Positions 54,168-64,000 of a stretch of DNA of 64,000 nucleotides are shown here, piece after piece (the first letter of the stretch is position 1; every line of letters begins with the position of its first letter). The stretch covers positions 567,657 through 631,656 of the forward strand of contig CAUYUJ010016294.1 of the NCBI GenBank assembly GCA_963575745.1, given 5' to 3'. The notes under the pieces were generated by a model. The model saw only the letters and a program-made list of their open reading frames with translations. It was not told the origin of the DNA and searched no databases. A program made the position numbers and the translations under genes. The stretch is from Prorocentrum cordatum (Eukaryota; Sar; Dinophyceae; Prorocentrales; Prorocentraceae).

Positions 54168-54940
54168 GTGGGGGACTGCGCTGTCACTTTCCAAGAGCAG
54201 CACAGCCTGGAGAATGCTACTAGTACGGCTACGCGAAGCGTCAAGAACTTTCATTCCCACTGCCTGTGGGTGGTGACCTCCTTCGCCAACGGGGTGTGGG
54301 ATACTACGCATTCAGGTTGTGCTGGTGCCGAATTCTGGTCTGCGATCTGGGATGCCCTTGCTCCGGCACTGCTTGGTCGGCCGATAGCACTGGGCTGGGC
54401 TCGCAAGGTCAAAGAACATACCAGAATTGCTGACGACGACTCGGTCGACAACGCTCGTTATCTCCGCATTGGAGACGCGGAGGCGGACAAAACGGCTCGG
54501 CTTGGCGCGGCCATGCACCCCAAGGATGTGGGGACCGAGCGTAGGATGGTGGGTATTGTCCAGCTCGTCACGTCAGTAGGTAGGCATCTCGGCCGCTTCT
54601 GCGGGCTTAGACTCTTCCGCGGCAAGAGCACGCCAGTGTTCGGCAGTCGCCGCGGACCAGCGCTATCGGCCGACCAACCAGCGCCTGACGGCCGCCACGA
54701 GTTGGTTCGACTGCAAGGGCGCATGCGATGCATTATGTACCTACGCTGCGGCCTCGTCCGGCACTTCATTTTCTGCTCGTAAGAATGCAGTCGGTTTGGC
54801 CAAGCCTTGCAAAGGGGGCATCCGCCAGAGCGCCACAGCCTGCCTGTTGAACAGATCATGGGAGACATGTGATCCACGGATTGGTTCCGCCCTAGGCTGC
54901 CCCAGGCCTCAGCCTTTCGGGGCGTTGACAATGGACGCCA
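54168..54940 (+). pseudogene. non-LTR retrotransposon RNase H and Cys-rich tail
   Basis: The frame 54,168-54,782 aligns with the end of LINE-type ORF2. FWSAIWDALAPALLGRPIAL is followed by a V-K-x-H-T motif (KVKEHT), then DNARYLRIGDAEADKTARLG, matching the last His/Asp region of RNase H where GN-x-x-AD is usual. The first catalytic Asp and Glu are not visible upstream. A Cys-containing segment follows (RMRCIMYLRCG, then after the stop KPCKGGIRQSA), resembling a zinc-finger tail. The fragment lies on the strand opposite to the LINE at 60-64 kb, so it is a separate insertion. Upstream RT is missing. Confidence 0.6.
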
Positions 54941-55164
54941 AATTCGCAGACCTCATCGTACGGGCCGGCGGCAGCGATGGGGACGATCACGTCTAGCCTG
55001 CCTCGTTCCCCCTTTCCTCCTGCCGCTCCCCTCCGCGCCTCCCTCCAGGGCTGGCCGTCTCGGGCACGGCCGCGCTCCGCCGAGACACGCCGGGGTCCAT
55101 GGTAATAAATTGCCTGCTGCGGGCCACGTCCGCGCGACCAGCGCTCAGTACAGCATGCTTCGCC

Positions 55165-55245
55165 CGCGGCGCGTCGCGGAGGAGCGCGCCGCTCTGGCTG
55201 GGCGGCCCACTTCAATCCTGAGGGGGGCCAGGTACGCTCTGGTTC
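55165..55245 (+). repeat. short repeat, copy 1 (left of triplet block)
   Basis: A GCGCGCCG-rich stretch followed by CCACTTCAATCCTGAGG and GGCCAGGTACGCTCTGG. A diverged copy is at 58,078-58,158. Confidence 0.55.
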
Positions 55246-55389
55246 ACCCTCCGTGCCCCCTCCCCCCCTGTCCTGTCCACCCGCCCGCCTCACGGGGGGC
55301 CCAAAAAGACCAACAAAAACTCCCAAACACCTCGATCCTGAGGAGGAGGAGGCTTCTTGGGAGCCGATCGGGACACTGCCGCCGCCGCC

Positions 55390-55735
55390 GCCGCCTCCTC
55401 CTCCTCCTCCTCCTCCTCCTCCTCCTCCTCCTCCTCCGCCTCCCCCTCCTCCTCCTCCTCCTCCTCCTGCTCCTCCTCCTCCTTGTTAGACTAACCTTAG
55501 CAACATCTCCTCCTCATATTTAAGTTAGATGTAATGCTGTGGCGTTAGTCCTCCTCCTCCTCCTCCTCCGCCTCCTCCTCTTCCTCCTCCTCCTCTCCTC
55601 CTCTTCCTCCTCCTCTTCCTCCTTTTCCTCCTCCTCCTCCTCCTCCTCCTCCTCCTCCTCCTCCTCCTCCACCTCCATCTCCTCCTGTTCCTCCTCCTCC
55701 TCGTTAGACTAACCTTAGCAAGATCTCCTCTCATC
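55390..55735 (+). repeat. (TCC)n with about 220-bp higher-order period
   Basis: Pyrimidine triplet blocks are separated by a conserved unique joint, GTTAGACTAACCTTAGCAA followed by a TCTCCTC stretch, at 55,484 and again at 55,704. After each joint comes a GCTGTGGCGT-x-GTCCTC landmark. The unit is thus triplet block plus joint, present in at least two copies, with TCC/CTC sequence continuing to about 55,905. Confidence 0.8.
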
Positions 55736-55914
55736 CGTTTTACGTTAGACTAAAGCTGTGGCGTAGGTCCTCTTCCTCCTTCCTCCTCCTCGTCCTCCTC
55801 CTGCTCCTCCTCCTCCCTCTCCTCATCCTCCTCCTCCGCCTCCTCCTTGTCCTCCACCTCCTCATCCTCCTTCTCCTCATCCTCCTCCTGCTCCTCCTCC
55901 TCCTACACATAGTC

Positions 55915-55976
55915 ATCGTCATAATCATCCTCATCGTCAGCACCATCATCAGTGTTCCTCATCATCATCATCATCC

Positions 55977-56053
<77 letters not shown>

Positions 56054-56054
56054 G

Positions 56055-56107
<53 letters not shown>

Positions 56108-56120
56108 GTCAGTGTTCATT

Positions 56121-56166
<46 letters not shown>

Positions 56167-57476
56167 GCATCATCATCAGTATAATCATCATCAGCATAAT
56201 CATCATCAGCATCATCATCATCAGCATCATCATCATCATCATCATCATCATTAGCATCATCAGCAGCAACATCAGCATCAGCAGAATCATCATCAGCAGC
56301 ATCATCATTAGCAGCATCATCAACATCATCAGGATCATCAGCATTGCCATCATCACCAGCAGCAGCATTATTATCAGCGTCATTAGCATCATCAGCATCA
56401 TCAGTATCATCATCATCATCATTATCATCATCAGCATCATCAGCATTATCATCAGCATCATCATCAGCATCATGATCATCATCATCAGCAGAAGCATCAT
56501 CATCACCATGATCATCATCGTCAACATCGTCATCGTCATCAGCAACAGCGTCATCACACCCATCACCAACATCGTGATCATCATCAGCACTACCGTCATC
56601 GTCATTATCATCATCAGCAGCAGCATCTTCATAACCGGCAGCAACAGCATCATCATCGTGATCATCCCCATCACCATCATCATCATCAGATTGGTCTGAC
56701 GAGGCCGCCGTCTCCGCCAGATCCTCCTCCTCCTTCTCCTCCTCACCATCATCATCACCGTCGTCATCATCATCAGCATAATCATCATTATCATCATTGA
56801 CATCATCATCACCATCATCAGCATCATCAGCATCATCCGCATCGTCGTCCGCATCATCATCACCATCATCATCACCACCATCATCATCATCATCAGCATC
56901 ATCACCATCGGAATCGTCACCACCATCACCATCATTATCATCATCAGCATCATCGTCATCTCTGTCGTCATCGGCATTGTCAATATCATCATCACATGTA
57001 CACTCATCCTCATCAGCAGGAGCAGATTCCTCGTCAGCAGCATCACCAACGACATCATCAGCATCATCATCATCATCATCATCATCATCAGCAGTATCAG
57101 CATCACCATTATTATTACAAGCATCATGAAATTCATCATCACCACCATCATCAGCATCAGCATCAGCAGTATCATCAGCATCATCATCATCATCATCATC
57201 ATTAGCATCATCATCAGCAGCAGCATCATCATCACCAGCATCATTATCCGATGCATCAGCATCATCAGCATCATCACCAGCATCATCCCCGTCGTCCCCA
57301 TCGTCATCGTGATCAACATCATCATCACCCAACATCCTCAGATTACTCGTCATCGCCACCACTATCGCAACCAGCATCATCATCACCAGTCTCATCATCA
57401 TTACCACCAACACCATCACAATCATCATCGACATCATCATCAACAACATCATCATCACTATAATCAACATCTTCAA

Positions 57477-57532
<56 letters not shown>

Positions 57533-57977
57533 ATATCAAAATCATCATCATTCCCGTCATTGATACCGTCAGTGTCACGGTCGTCGTCAGCATCAGCATC
57601 CTCATCACCATCAGTGTGATCATCGTCATCATCATTATCACCATCATCGCCATCATCACCATCAGCAACGTTATAATCGTCACCACCGCTGCCACCGCAA
57701 CCAGAAGCAGCGGCATCATCATCCTCATCCTCATCATCATAATCATCAACAACATCATCATCGTCGTCATCATCACCACCACCGTCATCCCCGTTATTGA
57801 CATCGGCTTCGTAATGGTCATCGTCATCATCATCGCCATCATCATCGTCATCATCATCATTCCCACCATTGTCATCGTCATCGTCAAGGTCATCATCATC
57901 GAAATCATCAAAATCACTATCACCACCCACCACCACCATCATACCCACCATCATCATCAGCATCGTCCTCGTCATCG

Positions 57978-58013
<36 letters not shown>

Positions 58014-58040
58014 GCATCATCATCAGCATCATCATCAGCA
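55915..58040 (+). repeat. (ATC)n triplet microsatellite, about 2.1 kb
   Basis: Nearly continuous CAT/ATC triplets. 55,955-56,250 is almost pure; later parts carry AGC, GTC and ACC variants. In-phase substitutions keep the triplet register, which produces very long artefactual ORFs (poly-Ile, poly-His, poly-Ser on plus; poly-Asp, poly-Met on minus). Confidence 0.95.
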
Positions 58041-58077
58041 TTCTTCATCTTCCTCCGTCCTCTGTTCGAGCGAGGCG

Positions 58078-58158
58078 CGCGGCGGAGAGGGCCGCCGATG
58101 CAGCGGGGCGCGGCCTACTTCCATCCTCAGGAAGGCCAGGTGCCGCTTGGAGCTCTTG
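58078..58158 (+). repeat. short repeat, copy 2 (right of triplet block)
   Basis: Diverged copy of 55,165-55,245: CTACTTCCATCCTCAGGAAG and GCCAGGTGCCGCTTGG, preceded by a GCGCGCGG-type stretch. The two copies bracket the triplet-repeat block. Confidence 0.55.
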
Positions 58159-58359
58159 CCCTCAAGGCACTCGGCGGAAGGCGCCCAGGCCTGAGGGCAG
58201 GAGGGAGGAGCGAAGGGCAGCTCATCTCGGCCACAGCCCATCGCAGCCAAGCGGGACTAATTAATCTTCTGGTCCGTATTCGTGAGATCACAAACAGAAA
58301 AAGAACCAGAACATAACGAGTTTGCGTCAGGATAGCAGAATGTATCATAAGCGTTGCCT

Positions 58360-58560
58360 TTGATTCGTCCTATTTCGTTTTCGTCTCTCGTCGTTTCGTC
58401 CTCATTCATTTAATCCTCGTTCGTTTCGTTTCGTCCACCGTTTGTTTCGTCCACCTTTCGTTTCGTCCGCCTGTCGTTTCCTCCTCTTTCGCTTCGTCAG
58501 TGTTCGTACATGTTGCTTTCGTTTCGTTCCGCTCGCCTTCATTCCGTTTCTGTCGTTGTG
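58360..58560 (+). repeat. TTTCGTC-type minisatellite
   Basis: Pyrimidine-rich repeats of CGTTTCGTCC or CGTTTCGTTC, 7 to 15 bases apart. No coding potential. Confidence 0.75.
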
Positions 58561-58599
58561 GTTGATTGCTTTGCTCTGTGGTGTCCAACGAGAATATCG

Positions 58600-58848
58600 G
58601 CCAAATTGAAACCAGACTGATTTCAACTGGACGAATTGCGACCAAACTGAGACCTGAAAAATTGAAGCCGGACGAATTCAAACCGGACGACTTGAAAGCA
58701 GACAAACTGAAACCAGACGAGTTGAAGGCACACGAGTTGAAACTGGCCGAATTGAAACCAGACGAAATGAAACCAGACGAACTGAAACCAGAAGAATTGA
58801 AACTGGACGAATTGACACCGGACAAGACTGGACGACTTGAGATCGTCG
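58600..58848 (+). repeat. 15-bp GACGAATTGAAACCA minisatellite
   Basis: About 16 units of 15 bp. In the plus frame it encodes a five-residue period (KPDEL and variants). The frame continues into the triplet array, where composition becomes poly-Val/Arg. The register is a multiple of three, so translation is possible, but no start context or natural termini were found. Confidence 0.9.
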
Positions 58849-58849
58849 T

Positions 58850-59430
58850 TTTTGTCGCGGTTGTCGCCATTGTCGTGGTGTCGGTTGTCGTGGTGAGGCT
58901 CGTTGTCGTTGTGGCCGCCGCCGTCGTCGCTGTCGCAATCATCGTGATCGTCGTCGCGGTGGTCATCGTCTTGGGTCGTCCTCGTCGTCGTCGTCGTCGT
59001 CGTCGTCTTCGTCGTCGCCGCCACCGTTGTTGTCGTGGTCATCGTCGTCGTCGTCGTCGTCGCCGCCGTCGTCGTCTTGGTGGTGCTCGTCGTCGTCGCA
59101 GTCGTTCTCGTCGTCGCCGCCGCCGCAGTCCTCGTCGTCGTCATCGTGGCGATGGTCGTCGTGGTCGTCTCCGTCATCACCGCCACCGCCGCCATCATTC
59201 GCGTCGTCGTCGTCGTGGCGGCGGTCGTCGTGGCGGTGGTCGTCATCGTCGCCGTCACCACCGCCGCCGCCGTCGTTGTCATGTGGTCGCTGTGGTCATC
59301 GTCGTGGTGACGGTGGTCACCGTCGTCGTCTTTGTCGTCGCCGTTGGCGCCACCGCTGCTGTCCTCATCGTCACCGTCGTCGTCGCAGTCGTCGTCGTCG
59401 CCGTCGTCGTCGCCGCCGTCGTCGTCTTAC
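58850..59430 (+). repeat. (GTC)n/(CGC)n triplet microsatellite
   Basis: Dense GTC triplets with GCC, CAT and GGT variants, purest at 58,975-59,110 and 59,380-59,430. The long plus and minus frames are artefacts. Confidence 0.9.
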
Positions 59431-60035
59431 ATGGCTCCAGGCTTTGGACCCGCACTTGAATCTCGGAGAAGGACGAGGAGGAGGACGGCATGAGGAGACG
59501 GAGGAAGATATATAGATAGATAGACGCAGCCTTTCAATGCACGGTGCCAATGTGGGCCTGGGTCTACGAGATGATTTAAGAAAGGGGAGCCACACACGGG
59601 GGGGGAACACAAGCTAATCGAAACACTCAGGGGGGAGGGAGAATAAAAAGTCGTACTGCTCGAACGCTTTACCGATATGCTGTCCCTCTCTGATACGCTG
59701 ACGCTTGTGCTATCTGGCCCCCCACTCCGTGATCCTCCACTCCACCCAATCCCTCGCCGTATCGTTCCACCTCTCCTAACCGTCGCACACCTCCATCCAC
59801 TGTGGTGGTCCGTTGTAAAAAAGTAAAAGGGTCGTCCCACCTCCACGCGCGGATATTATTCCCGTGCCCTTGTTTGCCAAATGCCGCCGTCACCTGGGAT
59901 AAGTAGGTGCGGTTCTTCTATAGTAAAACCTGTGGGGGGGGGCTCGATCTGGGGCGCACAGCCGCACTCGAGCGACGTGGCCTCCCCGCCGACGCGTCTG
60001 AGAGAGTACGCGGCGATCCCGCGCGACGATATAAT
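59431..60035. other. no gene seen
   Basis: A short GATA tract at 59,507-59,523, then unique sequence without a convincing frame. It is adjacent to the 3' side of the LINE relic, so may include its 3' UTR. Confidence 0.4.
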
Positions 60036-60038
60036 GCT

Positions 60039-63000
60039 TCAACATCGTCTTTTAAATATTGCGGTCGATCCGCTTCTGAAGCTCAATAACCTCCTCATCC
60101 GCCCCTTCCTCACACACAACATTTGGCTGATCATCCTGCAGCGCGTCACGCGAATCCGCTGCAGATGTCTCCGCGCGTACAGCAAATTACCCAAGCAGAA
60201 GAAAGCAGCAAGTTTAACCAAACTCCCCAGCAGTTGCAAACGTCGTGCCAGCTTCCCCTGCTCGGTACAAAATAACTCCCGATGCCGTGCGAACGCGGCC
60301 CACGCACGGCTCAACATTCTCTGCACAGCCGTCGGTGCATTGTGGTCCATGGAGATCCATGCTCCGAGGCAGCGAAAACCCTCATTCCTAGAAACCCTCC
60401 GAATCCTCACACACCCCAACATAACCCCCGCAACGTCATCATTCGCCGTAGTCATCCAGTAGCAATCCACCACATGTATCACACAGCACAGACCCCGGAC
60501 CACGCCGTGCCACACTTGAAACAGTTGTGCAAGCCTTCGCGAGCTGGCCGCGAACAGAAAGTAGTTGTCGGGAATCACCATCAAAGGGGGCCGCTTCAAA
60601 TCCTACATCGTTTCCGACGCTTGATATTAATGTCCGTTTTCGAGATGTTGAGCCTAAGTAGGTCGGACGCCTCCAGAGGGTAACCCCATTGGTTGTTTCA
60701 TAGATACCCACGCAAATTCCCATCGCGTCGTCGAGATAAAACGTGAACTCCTTGGGCGCTTCGGGGCCCCCTTGAGGCATTGATCGCGCGCGTCCTATCC
60801 CCTCCATCGGATCCAGTCCAGGTAAACGCATGCTGGAAACGCCACGTCGGACTTTTCTCGATCTCGCCGCCGTCGCAATCCGCGGAACGTTCCGCCGAGC
60901 ATGGCACCCCATCCACTTGGCGCGGTCTACCATGCCAAAAGCCTTGCGCAGATCTCCTACGCCGAAGTAAAGAAGCTCGGCAAACTCATTTGCCCGTTCC
61001 ACGAGCAGCCGCGCGGCAGACACAGTAGCACGTACTTGGTACTGCTTGCGACTGGTAAACTGATATTCCGATAGCTTTTCCCCGTATAAGCCCGATATAT
61101 GTCCCCAAGACCACAGAATAAAGTTCCAACATAACCTATAAAATCGCAATCGGCCGAAAGTCCTTGACTTTCTGGACACCATAAAACTTGGCCAGTAAAA
61201 TCACATGATGGCGGTCCCACGAGGGTTCCACGCCTTCCGCCGGGTGGACAACGACGCACAAAACAAACATCTCCGACAGAAAAGTCAAAGCATCATCGCT
61301 CACTGCTTGCAGCATTTCGGCCACCACCATATCATCCTTCGAGCGCGTCTTCCCTGCTTTCATGCGCTGCAAAAGAAAACGTAGCAAGCGTGCATTCACG
61401 AATGGCAAGTTGGCAAGGTCGCCCCTGCACCACCGCTGATGCACCCAGTCAGGCATCGGTCGGCACTGTGGGTCGGAGAAAAGAGTAAAGCAAAAAAACA
61501 CGCACCAGCCTTCCCATCTCCTCGCAGCCCGTCGTTAATATACCTCCCTCGTCCTCCATCGCCTTCACCTGACTCAACTGCCCCCTCGCCTTCGTCGCAC
61601 TCTTACCCTCGGACGCAGAGGATAAACGTTGCTCGGCCTGCAGGCGGGCAAGAGCGCGCCACTCCTGCGCCATGGCCTGCCCCATCCGGTGGCGAAGCGC
61701 GCCGTCGGCTTCCCCGCCCCTCATCCTTTGGAGTTCCCGCGCAAGCTGAGCCTGGGCGCGGTTCTCGGGGAGCGTCGCCTTTTCGGGGCCAGTGCGCGGT
61801 CGGCCGCGCTGGGCCGCGTTGGGAACAACAACCTGCGAGAAAATCGAAAGCCTAAGTATCCCCACTCCGCCTTCATTCCCCCTCTCCAGAATCCTGGCCC
61901 CGCCGGGGGCTCCGCATAAGTCGGCGCCCACTCGGCGGCGCCCAGCGGCTGGGCGCCGTCGCAGGAAGTACCCAGACGGAGCAGCACAAAACAGAGCGCA
62001 GCCTGAGCGAACCTGTCGGTAACGGTCTGTCGCCACCGCGGCTAGGAAAGATATCTCTTCGGCGGGCAATTCGCGAGCAGCAGAACGAGAGGGAAGATCA
62101 GAGATTGTCCACCATAGAAACGAACGGGCGCCTTACATACCATTTGCGTCGACTCCTAGAGCTGGGCGTTCCTCCAAGCTTTGCGAGACAATCAGCGAGT
62201 TCGTTGCCCTGAGCCCCCGTCTGGCCTGTCACTCACAGAGCCCGGACGTCGAACCATCGCCTCGCACGTCCCCAGAGCAGCACCAACACCTCATACAGTA
62301 GAATATCATGTCCGGGAGAGAACTCAGAACTGAGAATCTCCTAGACATACGAAGAATCAAAGAACACCTCGATACGAGAACCTACAAGGAGGGTAGATTG
62401 GACACTGCCCTCGGCCTGAGCTAGCAGCCACAAACATACTTCGATGGCCCCTGCCGACTCCGCCGCGTCGTCGGTCAGTCGCATGGCGCCGACGCACCTG
62501 GGATCGTAGATGTCCAGAACCACTGCGCCACACGCCTGGAAGCATAGAGCATCGGATTGATGCGTTCCATCTGTGGAAGGGGGGGCTGAGTAGGCGGGAA
62601 ACCCCCGCCCGCATTGTGTGGCTCCACCCTTTCTTGCCTTGAAATGGTCATCGGAGAACAGTCTATGGCGTGCCTGTGCGCAGTGGCTTGGGACGTCTAG
62701 TCCCAGAGCCTCATCGCACTGCCTACCCATGCAATGGCCCGCTTGAACCCAGCGCAACGGCTTTGCGGAAAGGGGGGTCTGCACCACAGGCTGGAAGACG
62801 AATTTCGGCCTCGGGGCCCCGAAAGCGCGAAACCAAATCGGCAGATGGTCGCTTTTCGTGGCGGCAGTGTTCCCAGCGCCAACCGAAGACGACGACCTTG
62901 GGAGACTGCAGGGCACAAACACATGATCAAGCTGACGGGGCTCCACCTGGCAAATATAAAAACACGCAGCTTGGCAAACTCCGTTTGCCTCCCAGGTTTT

Positions 63001-63990
63001 CGCCGCTACCAGAGAATTTACGAATGTGATATCCCGCGCTAGGTTGCCCTTCCAACCAGCGGCGCCTAGCGCGCGCGGCCCCGCGCGCCGGGAGATCTGC
63101 CCCCCACCACTCCCAGGGGGCCAAACGAATCCTGAAAGATGAGCACCTTGCGCTCCGCAGGCGCTCGATCAATCAAAGGCTGCGAAGCGTCAGCGCCCCT
63201 GTAAAAGTCGGCGCGATAACCAGATGGCTCGAGGCGGCTGCTGATCAGCCAAGAGGGGGCCCAGGATGGAGGAAAGGAACGCAATAGCAACAGCTGAAAC
63301 ATCAAAAACTGTGAGACTACTGATGCAGGCCCTGAAGCCACGATGGACGACAACCGCAATCCTCCGCGCGAGCCCCCGTGTAAACGCTAGCAGAGGCACC
63401 ACGCTGTACATTTGTGTACTCTTGCACGCACAATATGGCCCAACTAAATTCATCACGCAAAACTTCGAAACACTTCGCTGCATCGCGGCTCGGAACTCCC
63501 TGTGCGTTCCCGCCCACAATCACGAGATCGGACAGCGAATCGAACCTGCCTCTGGCGGGTGGCCCCGCCGCGAAACCACTCTGTCAGGATGCCCTCGGCG
63601 GGTCATTTATAATGGTCAGCTGATCTTCCAATTTGAAATTGAAGACAGCAGCATCCAGCACGGTCTGAGTATTGGGCGCCGCCTTGAGCGTGAATGTGGG
63701 GAAAGACCGCATAGACATCCGCAACGGAGCGGGGTTGCCGAACTTCGGGGTATACCGACGTAGGAGGACGACGCTGCCCCTGTCCTTGGTAGAGCCGATG
63801 GCGTTCTCGATGTCTTCGGGACTCAATGATGGGTCGAAAGACTGCAGGGCTTCGGAAATGAAGCGCCTGGCACAGGGGCACCTCGCCGCACATGCAATAT
63901 CCTCTGGATATTTGTCGATGGGTGTCAGTGATACCTATGGCCAGCACGGTGAGGATGGGCTGGTCTGTTCGCTTCTGCATACACGCTGGG
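60039..63990 (-). pseudogene. LINE (non-LTR retrotransposon) ORF2: endonuclease and RT, degraded
   Basis: Minus-strand pieces in several frames follow ORF2 order. Endonuclease N-terminal pieces: a Leu/Arg-rich stretch (63,820-63,600), then FEVLRDEFSWAILCVQEYTN (about 63,440-63,380), where CVQE fits the QE metal-binding motif. Endonuclease C-terminus: QLDHVFVP (about 62,930) and SDHLPIW (62,853 onward). A coiled, charged linker is at 61,750-61,520. RT: KAGKTRSKDDMVVAEML (about 61,350), KDFRPIAIL (about 61,150), FTSRKQYQVRATVSAARLL (61,060-61,000), motif A GDLRKAFGMV with Asp kept (about 60,955), motif B SMPQGGPEAP (about 60,770), and motif C reduced to IPDNYFLFA (60,575-60,550). A thumb-like YLG region at 60,350-60,200 ends RRHLQRIRVTRCR. 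Many shifts and the altered YADD motif make it inactive. It runs off the window's right edge. Confidence 0.7.
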
Positions 63991-64000
63991 GGTCTTCTGA

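Noticed and set aside
55949-57926. Very long poly-Asp, poly-Met, poly-Ile and poly-His reading frames on both strands
   Set aside because: They are translations of the (ATC)n microsatellite. Composition changes exactly with repeat purity and there are no natural termini.
1-64000. Dinoflagellate spliced-leader sequence or SL RNA gene
   Set aside because: I looked by eye for the TTTTGGCTCAAG core on both strands and did not find it. A computed search with mismatches would be decisive.
1-64000. tRNA, 5S or large rRNA genes
   Set aside because: No B-box-like GGTTCGANNC in a cloverleaf context and no conserved rRNA cores were seen. A covariance-model scan would settle it.

Overview
The window reads as repeat-rich nuclear DNA of a microbial eukaryote, most likely a dinoflagellate. 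No ribosomal RNA, tRNA or operon was seen. The evidence for a dinoflagellate is combined: two unrelated tyrosine-recombinase (YR) retroelements with DIRS-type reverse transcriptases; a retroelement carrying cytosine-5 methyltransferase motifs, a combination already reported from dinoflagellates; a PIF1-type helicase relic ending in Cys-rich zinc clusters; introns with AG|GT...AG|G borders; very GC-rich coding fragments; and kilobases of triplet microsatellite. The species cannot be named from sequence alone.

Layout. 1-3.0 kb is low-complexity (GGA)n/(TCC)n sequence with one short plausible ORF. 3.4-17.25 kb (minus strand) is a large YR retroelement, here element 1. In reading order it encodes a Cys-rich multi-membrane N-terminal region, a gag-like region, a CCCH-like finger, the front half of a C5-methyltransferase, acidic/basic and coiled-coil linkers, RT and RNase H, the back half of a C5-methyltransferase, and a tyrosine recombinase. 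17.3-20.8 kb has no recognisable gene. 20.9-24.85 kb (minus) is a broken PIF1/Helitron-type helicase. Two copies of a roughly 0.55 kb dispersed repeat flank it at 19.5 and 25.1 kb. 25.7-28 kb is microsatellite and unassigned sequence. 28-34.3 kb (minus) holds exons or exon relics, including a pseudokinase whose 570-nt intron is filled with a 32-bp satellite.

The same satellite, always in the same orientation, recurs at 33.3, 36.4 and 44.0-48.8 kb. A second YR retroelement (element 2, plus strand, 36,899-43,967) sits inside this satellite. It has the complete split-direct-repeat layout A1-ORFs-B1-A2-B2, and removing it restores one satellite unit exactly. 48.8-53 kb holds low-complexity sequence, a possible ORF and a family of repeats carrying a T-tract. 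53.4-53.7 kb is the 3' end of an unknown spliced gene on the minus strand. 54.2-54.9 kb (plus) is a non-LTR retrotransposon RNase H relic. 55.3-59.45 kb is almost entirely triplet and minisatellite DNA, including about 2.1 kb of (ATC)n. 60.0-64.0 kb (minus) is a degenerate LINE (endonuclease plus RT) running off the window.

The genes do not form a pathway. The window is a record of mobile elements and satellite growth around a few host exons. The most informative parts are element 2 with its satellite-matching ends, element 1 with its split methyltransferase, and the recurrent single-base frameshifts at G/C runs, which leave open whether element 1 is really broken or only looks broken in the assembly.
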